Source: JACMLX01 sp040384325
GTDB lineage: Bacteria > Gemmatimonadota > Gemmatimonadetes > Gemmatimonadales > Gemmatimonadaceae
Direction: 5' to 3'
Assembly (NCBI GenBank): GCA_040384325.1
Contig: JAZKJL010000003.1
Coordinates: forward strand, 682,001-746,000
Length of the DNA stretch: 64,000 bases
Shown: piece after piece, positions 36,601-47,390 of the stretch
Position numbering within the stretch: position 1 is the stretch's first letter
Layout of the letters: every line of letters begins with the position of its first letter
Made by a program: the position numbers and the translations under genes
The notes under the pieces: generated by a model
What the model was told of the DNA's origin: nothing
The model's input: only the letters and a program-made list of their open reading frames with translations
Databases searched by the model: none

Positions 36601-37754
36601 TGGGCGCGCGGCGCGTTGCGCCCGTGCTGTTCCTCGCCATCGGCGTCGTCGCGCTGCTGGTCTGGTGGCTGGTCTATACACAGCGCGTCGTCACCGACCT
36701 CCGTCGCGAGGCGGCGCGTTCGAGCCAGATGTATGCGCGCGTGTACCAGGCGCTGAGTCAGGAGGGTGACGACGGCACTGCCGCCCTGCTCGACCTCTCG
36801 CGCTACATCCGACAGGCCGGCGTGCCGGTGATCGTCACCAACGCCGCCGGAACGCCGACGGCCATCGCCAACCTGCCGTTCGACGCCCCGATCGAGTCGC
36901 CGCAGGTGCGCGACTACGTGGCGGTGCTCGACAAGGCCAACGTGCCGATCAGCCAGCCGGGTGTGGGCAACGTGCACTACGGCGATACGCCGTTGGTGGA
37001 AGGCCTGCGCGTGGTGCCGATCATCACCGTAGTCACCCTCGGCCTCTTCCTGCTCGCCGGCGTCTATGCGCTCGTCACCCGCGGCCGTGCCGAACGTGAG
37101 CGTGTGTTCGCCGGCATGGCGCGCGAGGCGGCCCATCAACTCGGCACACCGCTCACCGCGCTCGCGGGGTGGGTGGAGTTGCTCTCGGAGCGCAGCGGCG
37201 GCGTCGACAACACCACCGAGACCGCCGTGGGCCACATGCGCGGTGATCTCGATCGCCTGGAACGTGTGGCGCACCGCTTCGAGCGCATCGGGCGGCCGGC
37301 GCAGCGCGACAAGGTGGACGTGCGCGAGATCGTCTTCCGCGTGGCCGCGTACTTCCGCGCTCGTGTGCCGACGCTCACGCACACCGTGAAGATCACCGCC
37401 ACGCTCCCCGACGATCCATTGCCGGTGGAAGGCGATGCGGTGCTGCTGGAATGGGCGCTGGAGTCGCTGGTGCGCAACGGCATCGATGCTTTGGCCGGGC
37501 GCGGTGGCAGCGTGGACCTGCGCGTCGATCCGCTGCCCGAGGGTGGCGCGCGCGTGATCGTCGCCGACGACGGCCCGGGTGTGCCGCGCGAGTTGCGGAA
37601 CGAGATCTTCAAGGCCGGCTTCACCACCAAGCCGCGCGGCTGGGGCATCGGCCTCGCGCTGGCGCGGCGTATCATCACCGACAATCACGGGGGCCGCCTG
37701 ACGTTGCTGCCGACGGATCGGGGTGCGGCCTTCGAGATTATGTTGGAGCGATGA
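36600..37754 (+). CDS. Sensor histidine kinase without adjacent response regulator
   Basis: The 384-residue membrane kinase has helix 1 (about 9-28), a small periplasmic sensing region (about 29-137), helix 2 (about 138-160), a HisKA-type dimerisation helix with H179 in REAAHQLGTPLTAL, and a HATPase domain. The N box is SLVRNGIDAL, with ADDGPGVP and GWGIGLALARR downstream. The AHQLGTP form of the H box belongs to a kinase group frequent in Bacteroidetes-like bacteria. No response regulator lies nearby; it is translationally coupled to serS and overlaps pcrA by 4 nt. The signal and partner are unknown. Confidence 0.92.
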   Translation: MGARRVAPVLFLAIGVVALLVWWLVYTQRVVTDLRREAARSSQMYARVYQALSQEGDDGTAALLDLSRYIRQAGVPVIVTNAAGTPTAIANLPFDAPIESPQVRDYVAVLDKANVPISQPGVGNVHYGDTPLVEGLRVVPIITVVTLGLFLLAGVYALVTRGRAERERVFAGMAREAAHQLGTPLTALAGWVELLSERSGGVDNTTETAVGHMRGDLDRLERVAHRFERIGRPAQRDKVDVREIVFRVAAYFRARVPTLTHTVKITATLPDDPLPVEGDAVLLEWALESLVRNGIDALAGRGGSVDLRVDPLPEGGARVIVADDGPGVPRELRNEIFKAGFTTKPRGWGIGLALARRIITDNHGGRLTLLPTDRGAAFEIMLER

Positions 37755-40075
37755 CGGATACCGCTGCCTCGCCGCTCGCCGGACTGAACCGCGCCCAGTA
37801 CGACGCGGTCATGCACACCCACGGGCCGCTGCTCGTGCTGGCCGGGGCAGGGTCGGGGAAGACCCGCGTGCTCACCACCCGCATCGCCCGCCTCATCGAG
37901 GCCGAGAACGTGCCGGCACACCGCATCCTCGCGGTGACCTTCACCAACAAGGCCGCTGGCGAGATGCGCGACCGCATCGGGCGCCTGATCGGCGGCACGC
38001 CGCAGGGCATGTGGGTCGGCACTTTCCACGCCATCGGAGCGCGCCTGCTGCGCCGCGATGCCGATCGGCTCGGCCGCACCTCGCAGTTCACCATCTACGA
38101 CGAGGACGACGCACTCGGCGTGGTGAAGCGGCTGATGGAAGGGCAGCGCATCTCGGTCAAGGAGTGGGCGCCGAAGGGCGTACTGGGCCAGATCTCGGAC
38201 GCCAAGAACGCACTCGTCACGCCGGCGGAGTACGCGCGCCTGGCGCGCGATCCGTTGTCGCAGGTGGTGGCGAAGATCTATCCGCTCTACGACGAGACGC
38301 TGCGCGCGCAGAACGCGGTCGGCTTCGACGACCTGCTCACGCTGCCGGTGCAGCTGCTGCAGCAGAACCCGGCCATCCTCGACGCGTACCGGCAGCGCTT
38401 CTCGTTCATCCTGGTGGACGAGTACCAGGACACCAACAAGGCGCAGTTCCAGCTCGTGTCGCTGCTCGCGGGCAGCACCGGCAACGTGATGGTGGTCGGC
38501 GACGACGACCAGTCCATCTACGGTTGGCGCGGTGCGGACATCCGCAACATCCTCGACTTCGAGCACGCCTTCCCGGCGGCCACGGTGGTGCGGCTGGAGG
38601 AGAACTACCGCTCCACGCCGGAGATCCTCGCGCTCGCCAACGCGGCCATCACGCCCAACAAGGAGCGGCGCGGCAAGACGTTGCGCGCCACGCGCGCGGC
38701 TGGTGTGTTGCCGCGGCGGGTGCGCTGCCTCGACGAGCGTGACGAGGCGGAATACGTCGCCGACGACATCGCCGATCGACGGAGCCGTCGCAGCGTCGAG
38801 CTGCGCAACGTCGCGATCCTCTATCGCACCAACTCGCAGAGCCGTTCGTTCGAGGACGCGATGCGGAAGCGCGGCTGGCCCTATCGGCTGATCGGCGCCA
38901 CGCGCTTCTACGACCGGCGCGAGATCCGCGACCTGATGTCGTACCTGAAGCTGATCGCGAACCCTTCCGACGACGAGGCGTTCCGCCGTGCGATCAGCGT
39001 GCCGCGTCGCGGACTGGGCGACACGACCATCGAGATGTTGTCGGCGCAGGCCACGGCGGCGCGGATCTCGCTGCTGCAGGCGGCTGGCACGCCGTCGATG
39101 CTCGAAGGCCTTCGGCCTGCGGCGCGGACGGCGCTCACCGAGTTCGCCGACGTGCTGGGGGCCTTGCGCAGCATGGCCACCGAGTCGGCGGTCAACGAGT
39201 TGCTTGAAGCGCTGATCGCACGTATCGGCTATGTCGACCTACTGCGCGCGGAAGGACCGGAAGGCCTCGATCGCATCGAGAACGTGCGTGAGCTCGTGAG
39301 TGGCGCTGCCGAGATGCTGGCCGATGATGACGGCGAAGTGGGCCTGACGCCGCTCGACCGCTTCCTGCAGAAGGCGATGCTGGTGGCCGGCGCCGACGCG
39401 CTCGACCCCACCGCGGATGCGGTGACGATGATGACGCTGCACAACGCCAAGGGCCTCGAGTATCCGGTGGTCTACCTCACGGGTCTCGAGGATGGCTTGT
39501 TCCCGCTCGCCCGCGCCTACGACGATCCGTCGATGCTGGAGGAGGAGCGGCGCCTGTTCTACGTCGGCATCACGCGCGCCGAGTCGGTGCTGATGCTGAC
39601 GCACGCCGAGACGCGGCGTCGCAACGGTGAGACGATGATGGGCCGACCGTCCAGCTTCCTCGAGGGGCTGCCACAGGAGCTGATGGAGGTCGCGATCACG
39701 CCGCGGGCGCGCAGCCAGGGACGCAGCAGTTACGGTGGCGGTGCCGATGCCGGATCATCGTGGGGTCGCAGCGGCGGTTCGGCGGCGCGCTGGGCACCGC
39801 GCACCCCGCAGCCGGCGCCGATCAGCGACGCAGCCTTCGGCGGCATTACTGCGCGCTACACGGCACGGCCCACCACGTTCGACGACGCACAGGGCGAGGC
39901 GATGGTGGCGCAGGCGGGGGCACGCGTGCGACACCGGAAGTTCGGTGCGGGCACGGTGGCGGAAGTGACCGGCGCAGGGCGTGACATGAAGGTGCGCATC
40001 GATTTCGATGACGAGGAGATCGGGCGCAAGACGCTGGTGGTGGCACAGGCGAATCTCGAACCGGAGCACGAATAG
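37751..40075 (+). CDS. pcrA: ATP-dependent DNA helicase, UvrD/PcrA type
   Basis: This superfamily 1A 3'-5' helicase acts in repair and replication-transcription conflict resolution. Motifs seen: Walker A AGAGSGKT (31-38), VTFTNKAAGEM, FILVDEYQDTN (motif II), GDDDQSIYGWRGAD (motif III), LEENYRST (motif IV), TMHNAKGLEYPVV-like region (MMTLHNAKGLEYPVV) and YVGITRAE (motif VI). The 774-residue length and the C-terminal VRHRKFGAGTVAEV tail match PcrA. ATG 37751 is chosen, because the longer open frame upstream is kinase coding sequence. Confidence 0.95.
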   Translation: MTDTAASPLAGLNRAQYDAVMHTHGPLLVLAGAGSGKTRVLTTRIARLIEAENVPAHRILAVTFTNKAAGEMRDRIGRLIGGTPQGMWVGTFHAIGARLLRRDADRLGRTSQFTIYDEDDALGVVKRLMEGQRISVKEWAPKGVLGQISDAKNALVTPAEYARLARDPLSQVVAKIYPLYDETLRAQNAVGFDDLLTLPVQLLQQNPAILDAYRQRFSFILVDEYQDTNKAQFQLVSLLAGSTGNVMVVGDDDQSIYGWRGADIRNILDFEHAFPAATVVRLEENYRSTPEILALANAAITPNKERRGKTLRATRAAGVLPRRVRCLDERDEAEYVADDIADRRSRRSVELRNVAILYRTNSQSRSFEDAMRKRGWPYRLIGATRFYDRREIRDLMSYLKLIANPSDDEAFRRAISVPRRGLGDTTIEMLSAQATAARISLLQAAGTPSMLEGLRPAARTALTEFADVLGALRSMATESAVNELLEALIARIGYVDLLRAEGPEGLDRIENVRELVSGAAEMLADDDGEVGLTPLDRFLQKAMLVAGADALDPTADAVTMMTLHNAKGLEYPVVYLTGLEDGLFPLARAYDDPSMLEEERRLFYVGITRAESVLMLTHAETRRRNGETMMGRPSSFLEGLPQELMEVAITPRARSQGRSSYGGGADAGSSWGRSGGSAARWAPRTPQPAPISDAAFGGITARYTARPTTFDDAQGEAMVAQAGARVRHRKFGAGTVAEVTGAGRDMKVRIDFDDEEIGRKTLVVAQANLEPEHE

Positions 40076-40393
40076 ATGGCGGTTTCTGACGCAGACGTCC
40101 TGCACGTGGCGGCGCTGGCGCGGCTGGCGATGCCCGCGGACCGCGTGCCGGCGCTGGTGCGCGAATTGAACGGCATCCTTGGGCACATGGCGGTGCTGGA
40201 GCAGGTCAACGTGTCATCGGTCGGTGACGATGCGCGCACCGCGATGCCGCGTCGCGACGACGCCGTCGCCCCGGTGCCGCTGGTGCGTCCGCTGGCCGAC
40301 TTCGCACCGGCCCCGCGCGACGGTTTCCTGCTGGTGCCGCGACTCAGCACGCACAGCCAGCTCGGCGCGTCGGACTCGGACGGTGAGGAATGA
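40076..40393 (+). CDS. gatC: Asp-tRNA(Asn)/Glu-tRNA(Gln) amidotransferase subunit C
   Basis: The 105-residue GatC stabilises GatA and wraps around GatAB. Its helical N-terminus VAALARLAMPADRVPALVRE and the RRDDAVAPVPLVRPLADFAPAPRDGF part (split around 60-85) are typical. ATG 40076 follows the helicase stop with no gap, and its stop overlaps gatA by 4 nt. Confidence 0.93.
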   Translation: MAVSDADVLHVAALARLAMPADRVPALVRELNGILGHMAVLEQVNVSSVGDDARTAMPRRDDAVAPVPLVRPLADFAPAPRDGFLLVPRLSTHSQLGASDSDGEE

Positions 40394-41762
40394 GCACGTC
40401 ACTGCATGACGCGCCCGATGCGACCACCGCCCTGCGCCGCGCGCACGAGCAGGCGTCGCTGAATGCGTTCATCACGCTGGCCGATGCCGCCGACGTGAGT
40501 GCGTCCGCTACCTCTGCACCCGCCGGGCCGATGCAGGGCATGCCGGTGGCCGTGAAGGACAACATCGCCACCACCACCCTCAGCACCAGCTGCGGGTCGC
40601 GCATCCTGCAAGGCTGGGTGAGCCCGTACGAAGCCACCGCGGTGACGAAGCTGCGTGCGGCCGGCGCGGTGATCATCGGCAAGACCAACATGGATGAATT
40701 CGCGATGGGTTCGTCCACCGAGAATTCCGCCTTCGGCCCGACGCTCAATCCGCTCGACCACACACGTGTGCCCGGTGGCTCCAGCGGTGGATCGGCAGCG
40801 GCCGTCGCCGCTGGCATCTGCCGCATCGCGTACGGTTCCGAGACCGGTGGCTCGGTGCGCCAGCCGGCGGCGTTCTGCGGCATCGTGGGCGTCAAGCCGA
40901 CCTATGGACGCGTGAGTCGATTCGGGCTGGTGGCGTTCGCCTCGTCGCTCGATCACATCGGAGTGTTCGGGGCCACCGTGGATGACGCGGCGCTCGGCCT
41001 GCAGGTGATCGCTGGACATGACCGGCAGGACGCGACGTCGGTCGATGTCGCGGTGGAGGACTATCGCGCCGAGGCGGGGAAGCCGCTGGCCGGCCTCGTC
41101 GTCGGTGTGCCGACGGAGTACTTCCCGGTGTCGCTCGACGCGAAGATTCGCGCCCGCTGCGATCGGGCGATCGACCTGCTGCGTGAACTCGGTGCCGAAA
41201 TTCGCAGCGTCTCGCTGCCGCACACCGATCTCGCGATCCCGGTCTACTACATCCTCGCGCCGGCCGAGGCCTCGTCGAACCTGGCGCGCTTCGATGGGGT
41301 GCGGTACGGCCCGCGCGCCGCGTCGGACGATCTCCGTGGCATGTACGAGCGCACCCGATCCGAGGGCTTCGGCCCCGAGGTCACGCGTCGCATCATCCTC
41401 GGCACCTACGTGCTGTCGCAGGGCCACTACGACGCCTATTACCGGAAGGCGATGCTGGTGCGCGAGAAGATCACCGAGGACTTCGCCAAGGTCTTCGCCA
41501 GCGGCGTGCACGTCCTCTTCACGCCCACCACGCCGTCGCCTGCATTCGCGTTCGGCTCCAAGGCCGATCCGCTGGAGATGTACCTGAGCGACATCTTCAC
41601 CGCGACCGCCAACCTCGCCGGCGTGCCCGCGATGTCGCAGCCGATCGGGCTCGTCGACGGCATGCCGGTGGGTGGACAACTGCTCGCCGCACACTTCCGC
41701 GAGGCCGACATGTTCCGCGCCGCGTTCGCGCTCGAGCGCGCGCTGGGATCGGAGGCACGGTC

Positions 41763-41766
<4 letters not shown>
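40390..41766 (+). CDS. gatA: Asp-tRNA(Asn)/Glu-tRNA(Gln) amidotransferase subunit A
   Basis: GatA releases ammonia from glutamine. The amidase Ser-cisSer-Lys triad is present as K56 (VAVKDNIA), S131 (GGSSGGS) and S155 (SETGGSVRQPA), with spacing identical to known GatA. The 458-residue length is normal for the short form. The presence of gatCAB means that Asn- and/or Gln-tRNA are made by amidation here. It overlaps both neighbours by 4 nt. Confidence 0.96.
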
Positions 41767-43226
<1,460 letters not shown>

Positions 43227-44130
43227 AGCGGAATCTCGAGCGTCTCCGCGTGGCGGAGCGCCGTCTCGGGGAGGCCGAAGTGTCGCTCGGCCTCCTCGCG
43301 CACGAACGGGTCGCCGCCGCGCCGCATCGACACGCGGCGCAGCCGCTTGGCCAGCCGGAGCGCCTCGTCACCGCTGGGGTCGAACTGGTACGGCTCCGAG
43401 CGGTCCAGTCGCTCCAGCAGGTCCATCACGTATTCGAACGAACGGACCAGGTTCAGCTCCACCTCGGGCCGCGTCAGTCCCCATCGACTGTTGTCCGCCA
43501 TGATGCGGTAGATGCGCTGCCAGCTTTCGCTGTCGGTCACATGCACCATGCCGCGAAACAGTCGGCGATTGGTGCTGGTGCTGAAGATCGTCGGGCTCAG
43601 GATGTCGTCGAGGTGGGCGTCGGCGCGTGAGTGGTCGAGCAGGATCACGTCGCGCGCGCGCCGCGGCGCGGCTTCTCCGAGGTGCGTCTCGAAGCGGCTT
43701 TCCCAGTAGCTGTGGCCGAGCGCCGAGGTGCTGCTGGTGACCGTCAGCTGCCGCGGCACGAAGAAGTTGTGCGCCACCACGTCGGCGGCCAGGTGCGACA
43801 GGTAGCCGAGTGCGAAGGCGCGCAGCGCCTCGTCTCGCGCCCGCTCGTAGATCTCGAAGCCGACGGCCCAGGAATGACAGTGGCGGCCCGTCGGCGCGTA
43901 CTTCTTCGCCATCGACGTATCGGCCGCGATGCTGCCGTAGAGGAAGTCCTGCGGGAAGGTGCGGAGCAGGGCAGCGGTGCCGGCCGGCAGCAGCGTCAGC
44001 GACCGCAGCACCGCCTCGCCGAGGTGGATGTGGGTGCCTGGCGTCCACGCCAGCAGGTCCGTCGGCGTGAGTGCAATCCACAACAGCGCGACGACCAGCG
44101 TCGCGGCGATCCGGCCGAGTGTCCGCAGCG

Positions 44131-45123
44131 TCACGCGCGGCCGCGACGACGGATCTGCGGTCCGCCGCTGCGGGGGTCCGCAGTGCGACGGGTGATGATC
44201 ACATCACGCTCGTCGTCCGCGTCATCTTCGTCGTCATCGTCGTCGTCATCCTCATCGAGGTCGTCATCCTCGTCGTCGTCATCATCGAGTTCGTCGTCGA
44301 TGTCGTCCGCGTCGTCGTCCTCATCCTCGAGATCATCGTCATCGTCGTCGTCGATCAGGTCCTCGTCGTCGTCCTCATCGTCCTCATCGTCCTCATCGTC
44401 CCAGTCGTCCTCGTCCACGTCGTCATCGACATGCGGTGCCGCGGCGCGAACATGGCGCGGTGCAGCCTCCGCGTAGCCGTCGTCGTCCTCGTCCTCATCA
44501 TCCTCGAGTTCCGCCAGCGCCGCCTCCAGCGCCGCGATGCGGGCGTACACGTCGGCATCGGTGAGCGGCGGCGAGTCGCCGTTCCGCACCCGTCGCGCAT
44601 CGGCCGCGCGCGGCGTCGCGCCGGCGCCGCGCCGAAACAGGTTCGACACCAGTGCACCGGCACCGGTGCGCACGCCGCGCACCATCCCGGTCGCCGAGGC
44701 CACCGTCGATTGCGCCTCGTCCTGCACCGCATCGAGCATGATCCCGAACTGGTGCAGCCGCGATTCGCCGGCGTCGATCACGTCGCGCACCGCATCGTCC
44801 ACCGCCCCGATGGTGCCCGAGAGTTTCTTCAGGTCGCCGCGCGCCTCGGTGGTCACTTCCGAGAGCTGGGTCGCGATCCGGTTCAGGTTGCGCGCCAGCG
44901 GGATCACTTCGTCGGCCAGCCCCTGCAGCCGGCCGCCCAGGTTCCGCTCCGCTCCCTTGAGCGCGCGTGCCATGCCGAGCAGCGCTACCGCGATGCCCAG
45001 CAGCAACAGCGTCACCACCACGCTCAGCACCCCCGACGCCACGCTGTACCAGGGGGCCGGCACGTCCACCGGGCGCACCAGCAGCGTGTCGGCGATCATC
45101 GCAAGAACGGGAGGGATCATCAT
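44131..45123 (-). CDS. Membrane protein with coiled coil and long acidic tail
   Basis: This 330-residue protein has four parts: an N-terminal transmembrane helix (about 23-46, SGVLSVVVTLLLLGIAVALLG), a DUF948-like coiled-coil region (about 50-140), a linker with an aromatic-poor segment, and a tail from about 215 to 318 made almost only of Asp and Glu, ending in a short basic RRRGRA-type cap. DUF948-like proteins often bind partners at the membrane. The acidic tract could bind cations or basic proteins; this is inference. Start is ATG 45123 or the adjacent ATG 45120. It forms an operon with the phospholipase-like gene. Confidence 0.8.
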   Translation of the reverse strand: MMIPPVLAMIADTLLVRPVDVPAPWYSVASGVLSVVVTLLLLGIAVALLGMARALKGAERNLGGRLQGLADEVIPLARNLNRIATQLSEVTTEARGDLKKLSGTIGAVDDAVRDVIDAGESRLHQFGIMLDAVQDEAQSTVASATGMVRGVRTGAGALVSNLFRRGAGATPRAADARRVRNGDSPPLTDADVYARIAALEAALAELEDDEDEDDDGYAEAAPRHVRAAAPHVDDDVDEDDWDDEDDEDDEDDDEDLIDDDDDDDLEDEDDDADDIDDELDDDDDEDDDLDEDDDDDDDEDDADDERDVIITRRTADPRSGGPQIRRRGRA

Positions 45124-45293
45124 GCTCGAAGTTACCTGCCGTTCCGCACGCCGCGCACCCCTGCGCTTGACCTGCTGCCATGAGTCCGGCACCTTCACGC
45201 GCCAAAGGCATCGCTGCAGCGTACGGACGGGCATCGCGGCTCGTCCACATCCTGCAGCGCTTCCTTTACTGACCCCCGTTCGGGAGCGTATGC

Positions 45294-46580
45294 ATGGCCG
45301 GTCTGCGGTATGTGGTGGAAGGTGGGCATCGACTCTCGGGGACCATCCGTCCGTCGGGGAACAAGAACGCCGCGCTGCCGATCGTGGCGGCCGCCCTGCT
45401 CACCGCCGAGGAGGTGCAGCTCGAGAACGTGCCGCGTATCCGCGACATCGAGACGCTCGTGCTGCTGCTGCGCTCGGTGGGTGCCGACACGGAGTGGACG
45501 GGCCCGAACAGCCTGCGCATCCATGCAAAGGACATTCACCCCGCCACGCTCGATCCGGTCTTGTGCGAACGGATTCGCGCCTCGATCCTGCTGGCCGGCC
45601 CACTGCTCGCCCGCTGCGGCTCGGTCACCTTGCCACCGCCCGGTGGCGATGTGATCGGCCGGCGCCGACTCGACACCCACTTCTTCGCCTTCGAGCAGCT
45701 CGGCGCGACCTTCACCGCCGGCGCCCAGTTCACGCTCAGCGCGAAGGAACTGCGTGGCCGCGACATCTTCCTCGATGAGCCGAGCGTCACCGGCACCGAG
45801 AACGCCATGTGCGCGGCGGCGTTGGCGAAGGGGACGACCATCTTCCGCAATGCGGCCAGTGAGCCGCATGTCCAGGACCTCGCGCACTTCCTCGTCGGCA
45901 TGGGCGCGCAGATCGAGGGCATCGGCACCAACACGCTCACCGTGCACGGTGTCGAGCGCCTCCATGGCTGCACGCACACCATCGGCCCGGATCACATCGA
46001 AGTCGGCAGCTTCATCGGCCTCGCCGCCGTCACGCGCTCCGAGCTGCGCATCGCCGACGCCGGTGTGGAACACCTGCGCTCCACGCTCATGGGCTTCGAG
46101 CGGCTCGGCATCACCTGTCGCATCGACGGCAAGGATCTCGTCATCCCGGCCGATCAGGAACGGCGTATCCGCGACGATCTCGGTGGACACGTGCCGAAGC
46201 TCGAGGACCAGCCGTGGCCCGCGTTCCCGGCCGACGTGATGTCGATCGCGATCGTCACCGCCACGCAGTGCGAAGGCCTGATCCTGATGCACGAGAAGAT
46301 GTTCGAGTCGCGCATGTTCTTCGTCGACAAGCTGATCTCGATGGGTGCGCGCATCGTGCTCTGCGATCCGCATCGTGCGCTGGTGTCCGGACCGTCGCAG
46401 TTGCGCGCCGGCAATGTCGAGAGCCCCGACATCCGCGCCGGCATGGCGATGCTGCTGGCGGCGCTCTGCGCCACCGGCACCAGCACGATCCAGAACGTCG
46501 GGCAGATCGAGCGCGGCTACGAACGCATCGACGAGCGCCTCAACGCGCTCGGTGCCCGTATCACCCGCATCGCCGACTGA
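45294..46580 (+). CDS. murA: UDP-N-acetylglucosamine 1-carboxyvinyltransferase, Asp-type active site
   Basis: MurA adds enolpyruvate to UDP-GlcNAc in the first committed step of peptidoglycan synthesis. The EPT fold signatures are GNKNAALPI (22-30), PRIRDIETLVLLLR, ASILLAGPLLAR and FPADVMSIAIVTATQCEG. In the catalytic loop PGGDVIGRRRLD, residue 119 is Asp (codon GAT 45648-45650) where E. coli MurA has Cys115, the fosfomycin target. The 428-residue length is normal. ATG 45294. The stop overlaps pgeF (TGATG). Confidence 0.95.
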   Translation: MAGLRYVVEGGHRLSGTIRPSGNKNAALPIVAAALLTAEEVQLENVPRIRDIETLVLLLRSVGADTEWTGPNSLRIHAKDIHPATLDPVLCERIRASILLAGPLLARCGSVTLPPPGGDVIGRRRLDTHFFAFEQLGATFTAGAQFTLSAKELRGRDIFLDEPSVTGTENAMCAAALAKGTTIFRNAASEPHVQDLAHFLVGMGAQIEGIGTNTLTVHGVERLHGCTHTIGPDHIEVGSFIGLAAVTRSELRIADAGVEHLRSTLMGFERLGITCRIDGKDLVIPADQERRIRDDLGGHVPKLEDQPWPAFPADVMSIAIVTATQCEGLILMHEKMFESRMFFVDKLISMGARIVLCDPHRALVSGPSQLRAGNVESPDIRAGMAMLLAALCATGTSTIQNVGQIERGYERIDERLNALGARITRIAD

Positions 46581-47290
46581 TGCTCCCTCCGCACCTCAGC
46601 ATCCCCGACTTCGACGAGTGGGGGCTGACGGCGTTCACCACCACGCGGGCGGCCGGCACGTTCGGCATGCAGGCGACGGAGTCGACGGCCGAGGTGCTGG
46701 GGCGGTGGGACGGGCTGGTCCGCGGCGCCGCCGAACTGGGCGCGCCACGGTTCGCCAGCGCCTTTCAGGTGCATGGTGATGCCATCGCCGTGCACGAGGG
46801 GCGGTGGCAGGGCTGGCTCCGGACGACCGACGCGGACGGGCACGCCTGGCGCGGGCTCGGCACGGCCGCCGCGGTCACGATCGCCGACTGCGTCCCGGTC
46901 TTCATTGCGCACCCGTCCGGGGCGGCGGCGTTGCTGCATTCGGGGTGGCGCGGCACGGTCGCCGGCATCACCGAGCGGGCCATCGCCTGGTTCGGCCAGT
47001 CGGGCTTCGGCGCCGGCAGCCTGCGCCTGCACCTGGGTCCGTCGATTTGCGGCAGCTGTTACGAGGTGAGCCCGGACGTGTACGCCGCGGTGACGAACTC
47101 GACCGTGAACCGGCCGACGCCGGTGGACCTGCGCAGCGTCATCGCCGGCCGCGCGCGGGCCCTCGGCGTGCGCCAGGTCGCGATCAGTGAATGGTGCACC
47201 AGGTGCTCAGCCGACCAGCTCTTTTCGCACCGCGCCGGCGACAGCGGTCGGCAACTGGGCGTCCTGATCAGCCCCGATCCGCGCAAGTGA
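46580..47290 (+). CDS. pgeF: Peptidoglycan editing factor PgeF (laccase-domain, YfiH family)
   Basis: PgeF removes wrongly incorporated residues from peptidoglycan precursors in E. coli; older annotations call it polyphenol oxidase or laccase. Conserved metal-site motifs: FQVHGD, IADCVPVFI, LLHSGWRGTVAGI, LGPSICGSCYEV and the C-terminal CSADQLFSHRAGDSGRQ. It has 236 residues. ATG 46580 overlaps the murA stop. Pairing with murA fits a role in cell-wall quality control. Confidence 0.9.
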   Translation: MLPPHLSIPDFDEWGLTAFTTTRAAGTFGMQATESTAEVLGRWDGLVRGAAELGAPRFASAFQVHGDAIAVHEGRWQGWLRTTDADGHAWRGLGTAAAVTIADCVPVFIAHPSGAAALLHSGWRGTVAGITERAIAWFGQSGFGAGSLRLHLGPSICGSCYEVSPDVYAAVTNSTVNRPTPVDLRSVIAGRARALGVRQVAISEWCTRCSADQLFSHRAGDSGRQLGVLISPDPRK

Positions 47291-47297
47291 CGATCTC

Positions 47298-47319
47298 ACA
47301 GGCGCTTGAACGCGCCTGT
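47298..47319 (+). terminator. Hairpin after pgeF overlapping the next promoter
   Basis: ACAGGCGC and GCGCCTGT (47298-47305 and 47312-47319) pair perfectly around a TTGAAC loop. It has no T-run. The loop is the -35 box of the rimP promoter, so the DNA has two possible roles. Confidence 0.4.
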
Positions 47320-47334
47320 CCCGCGGGTTATGAT
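47306..47334 (+). promoter_or_regulatory. Strong sigma70-type promoter of rimP-nusA-infB
   Basis: TTGAAC (47306-47311), exactly 17 bp, TATGAT (47329-47334): five of six matches in each box and ideal spacing. Predicted transcription start near 47341, giving a leader of about 85 nt that contains the attenuator-like structure at 47355-47390. Confidence 0.88.
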
Positions 47335-47354
47335 GAGCGGAGCAATTCGGTACT

Positions 47355-47390
47355 ACACTGCAAAGTGTGGGGGCCTCCCCGCACTTTTTT
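47355..47390 (+). promoter_or_regulatory. Attenuator-like leader of the rimP-nusA-infB operon
   Basis: The leader can form two competing hairpins. The early one pairs ACACT (47355-47359) with AGTGT (47364-47368) around a GCAA tetraloop. The later one pairs AAGTGTGGGG (47363-47372) with CCCCGCACTT (47377-47386, one G-T pair) around GCCT, followed by a T-run to 47390, which is a standard intrinsic terminator. They share bases 47363-47368, so they exclude each other. It could also simply end upstream transcripts. Control of this operon by NusA through leader termination is known in E. coli. Confidence 0.65.

Noticed and set aside
34750..36681. A long minus-strand open frame opposite the lipoprotein and serS genes
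   Set aside because: Antisense shadow; both plus-strand genes have diagnostic motifs.
44190..44460. Trinucleotide-rich tract suspected as a CRISPR or tandem repeat array
   Set aside because: There are no regular repeat-spacer units; the pattern follows codons of the Asp/Glu tail in frame.
44071..45183. Plus-strand open frames with valine/isoleucine or serine runs over the acidic-tail gene
   Set aside because: They arise from the complement of the repetitive GAC/GAT codons. The minus strand gives a membrane helix, coiled coil and start signal.
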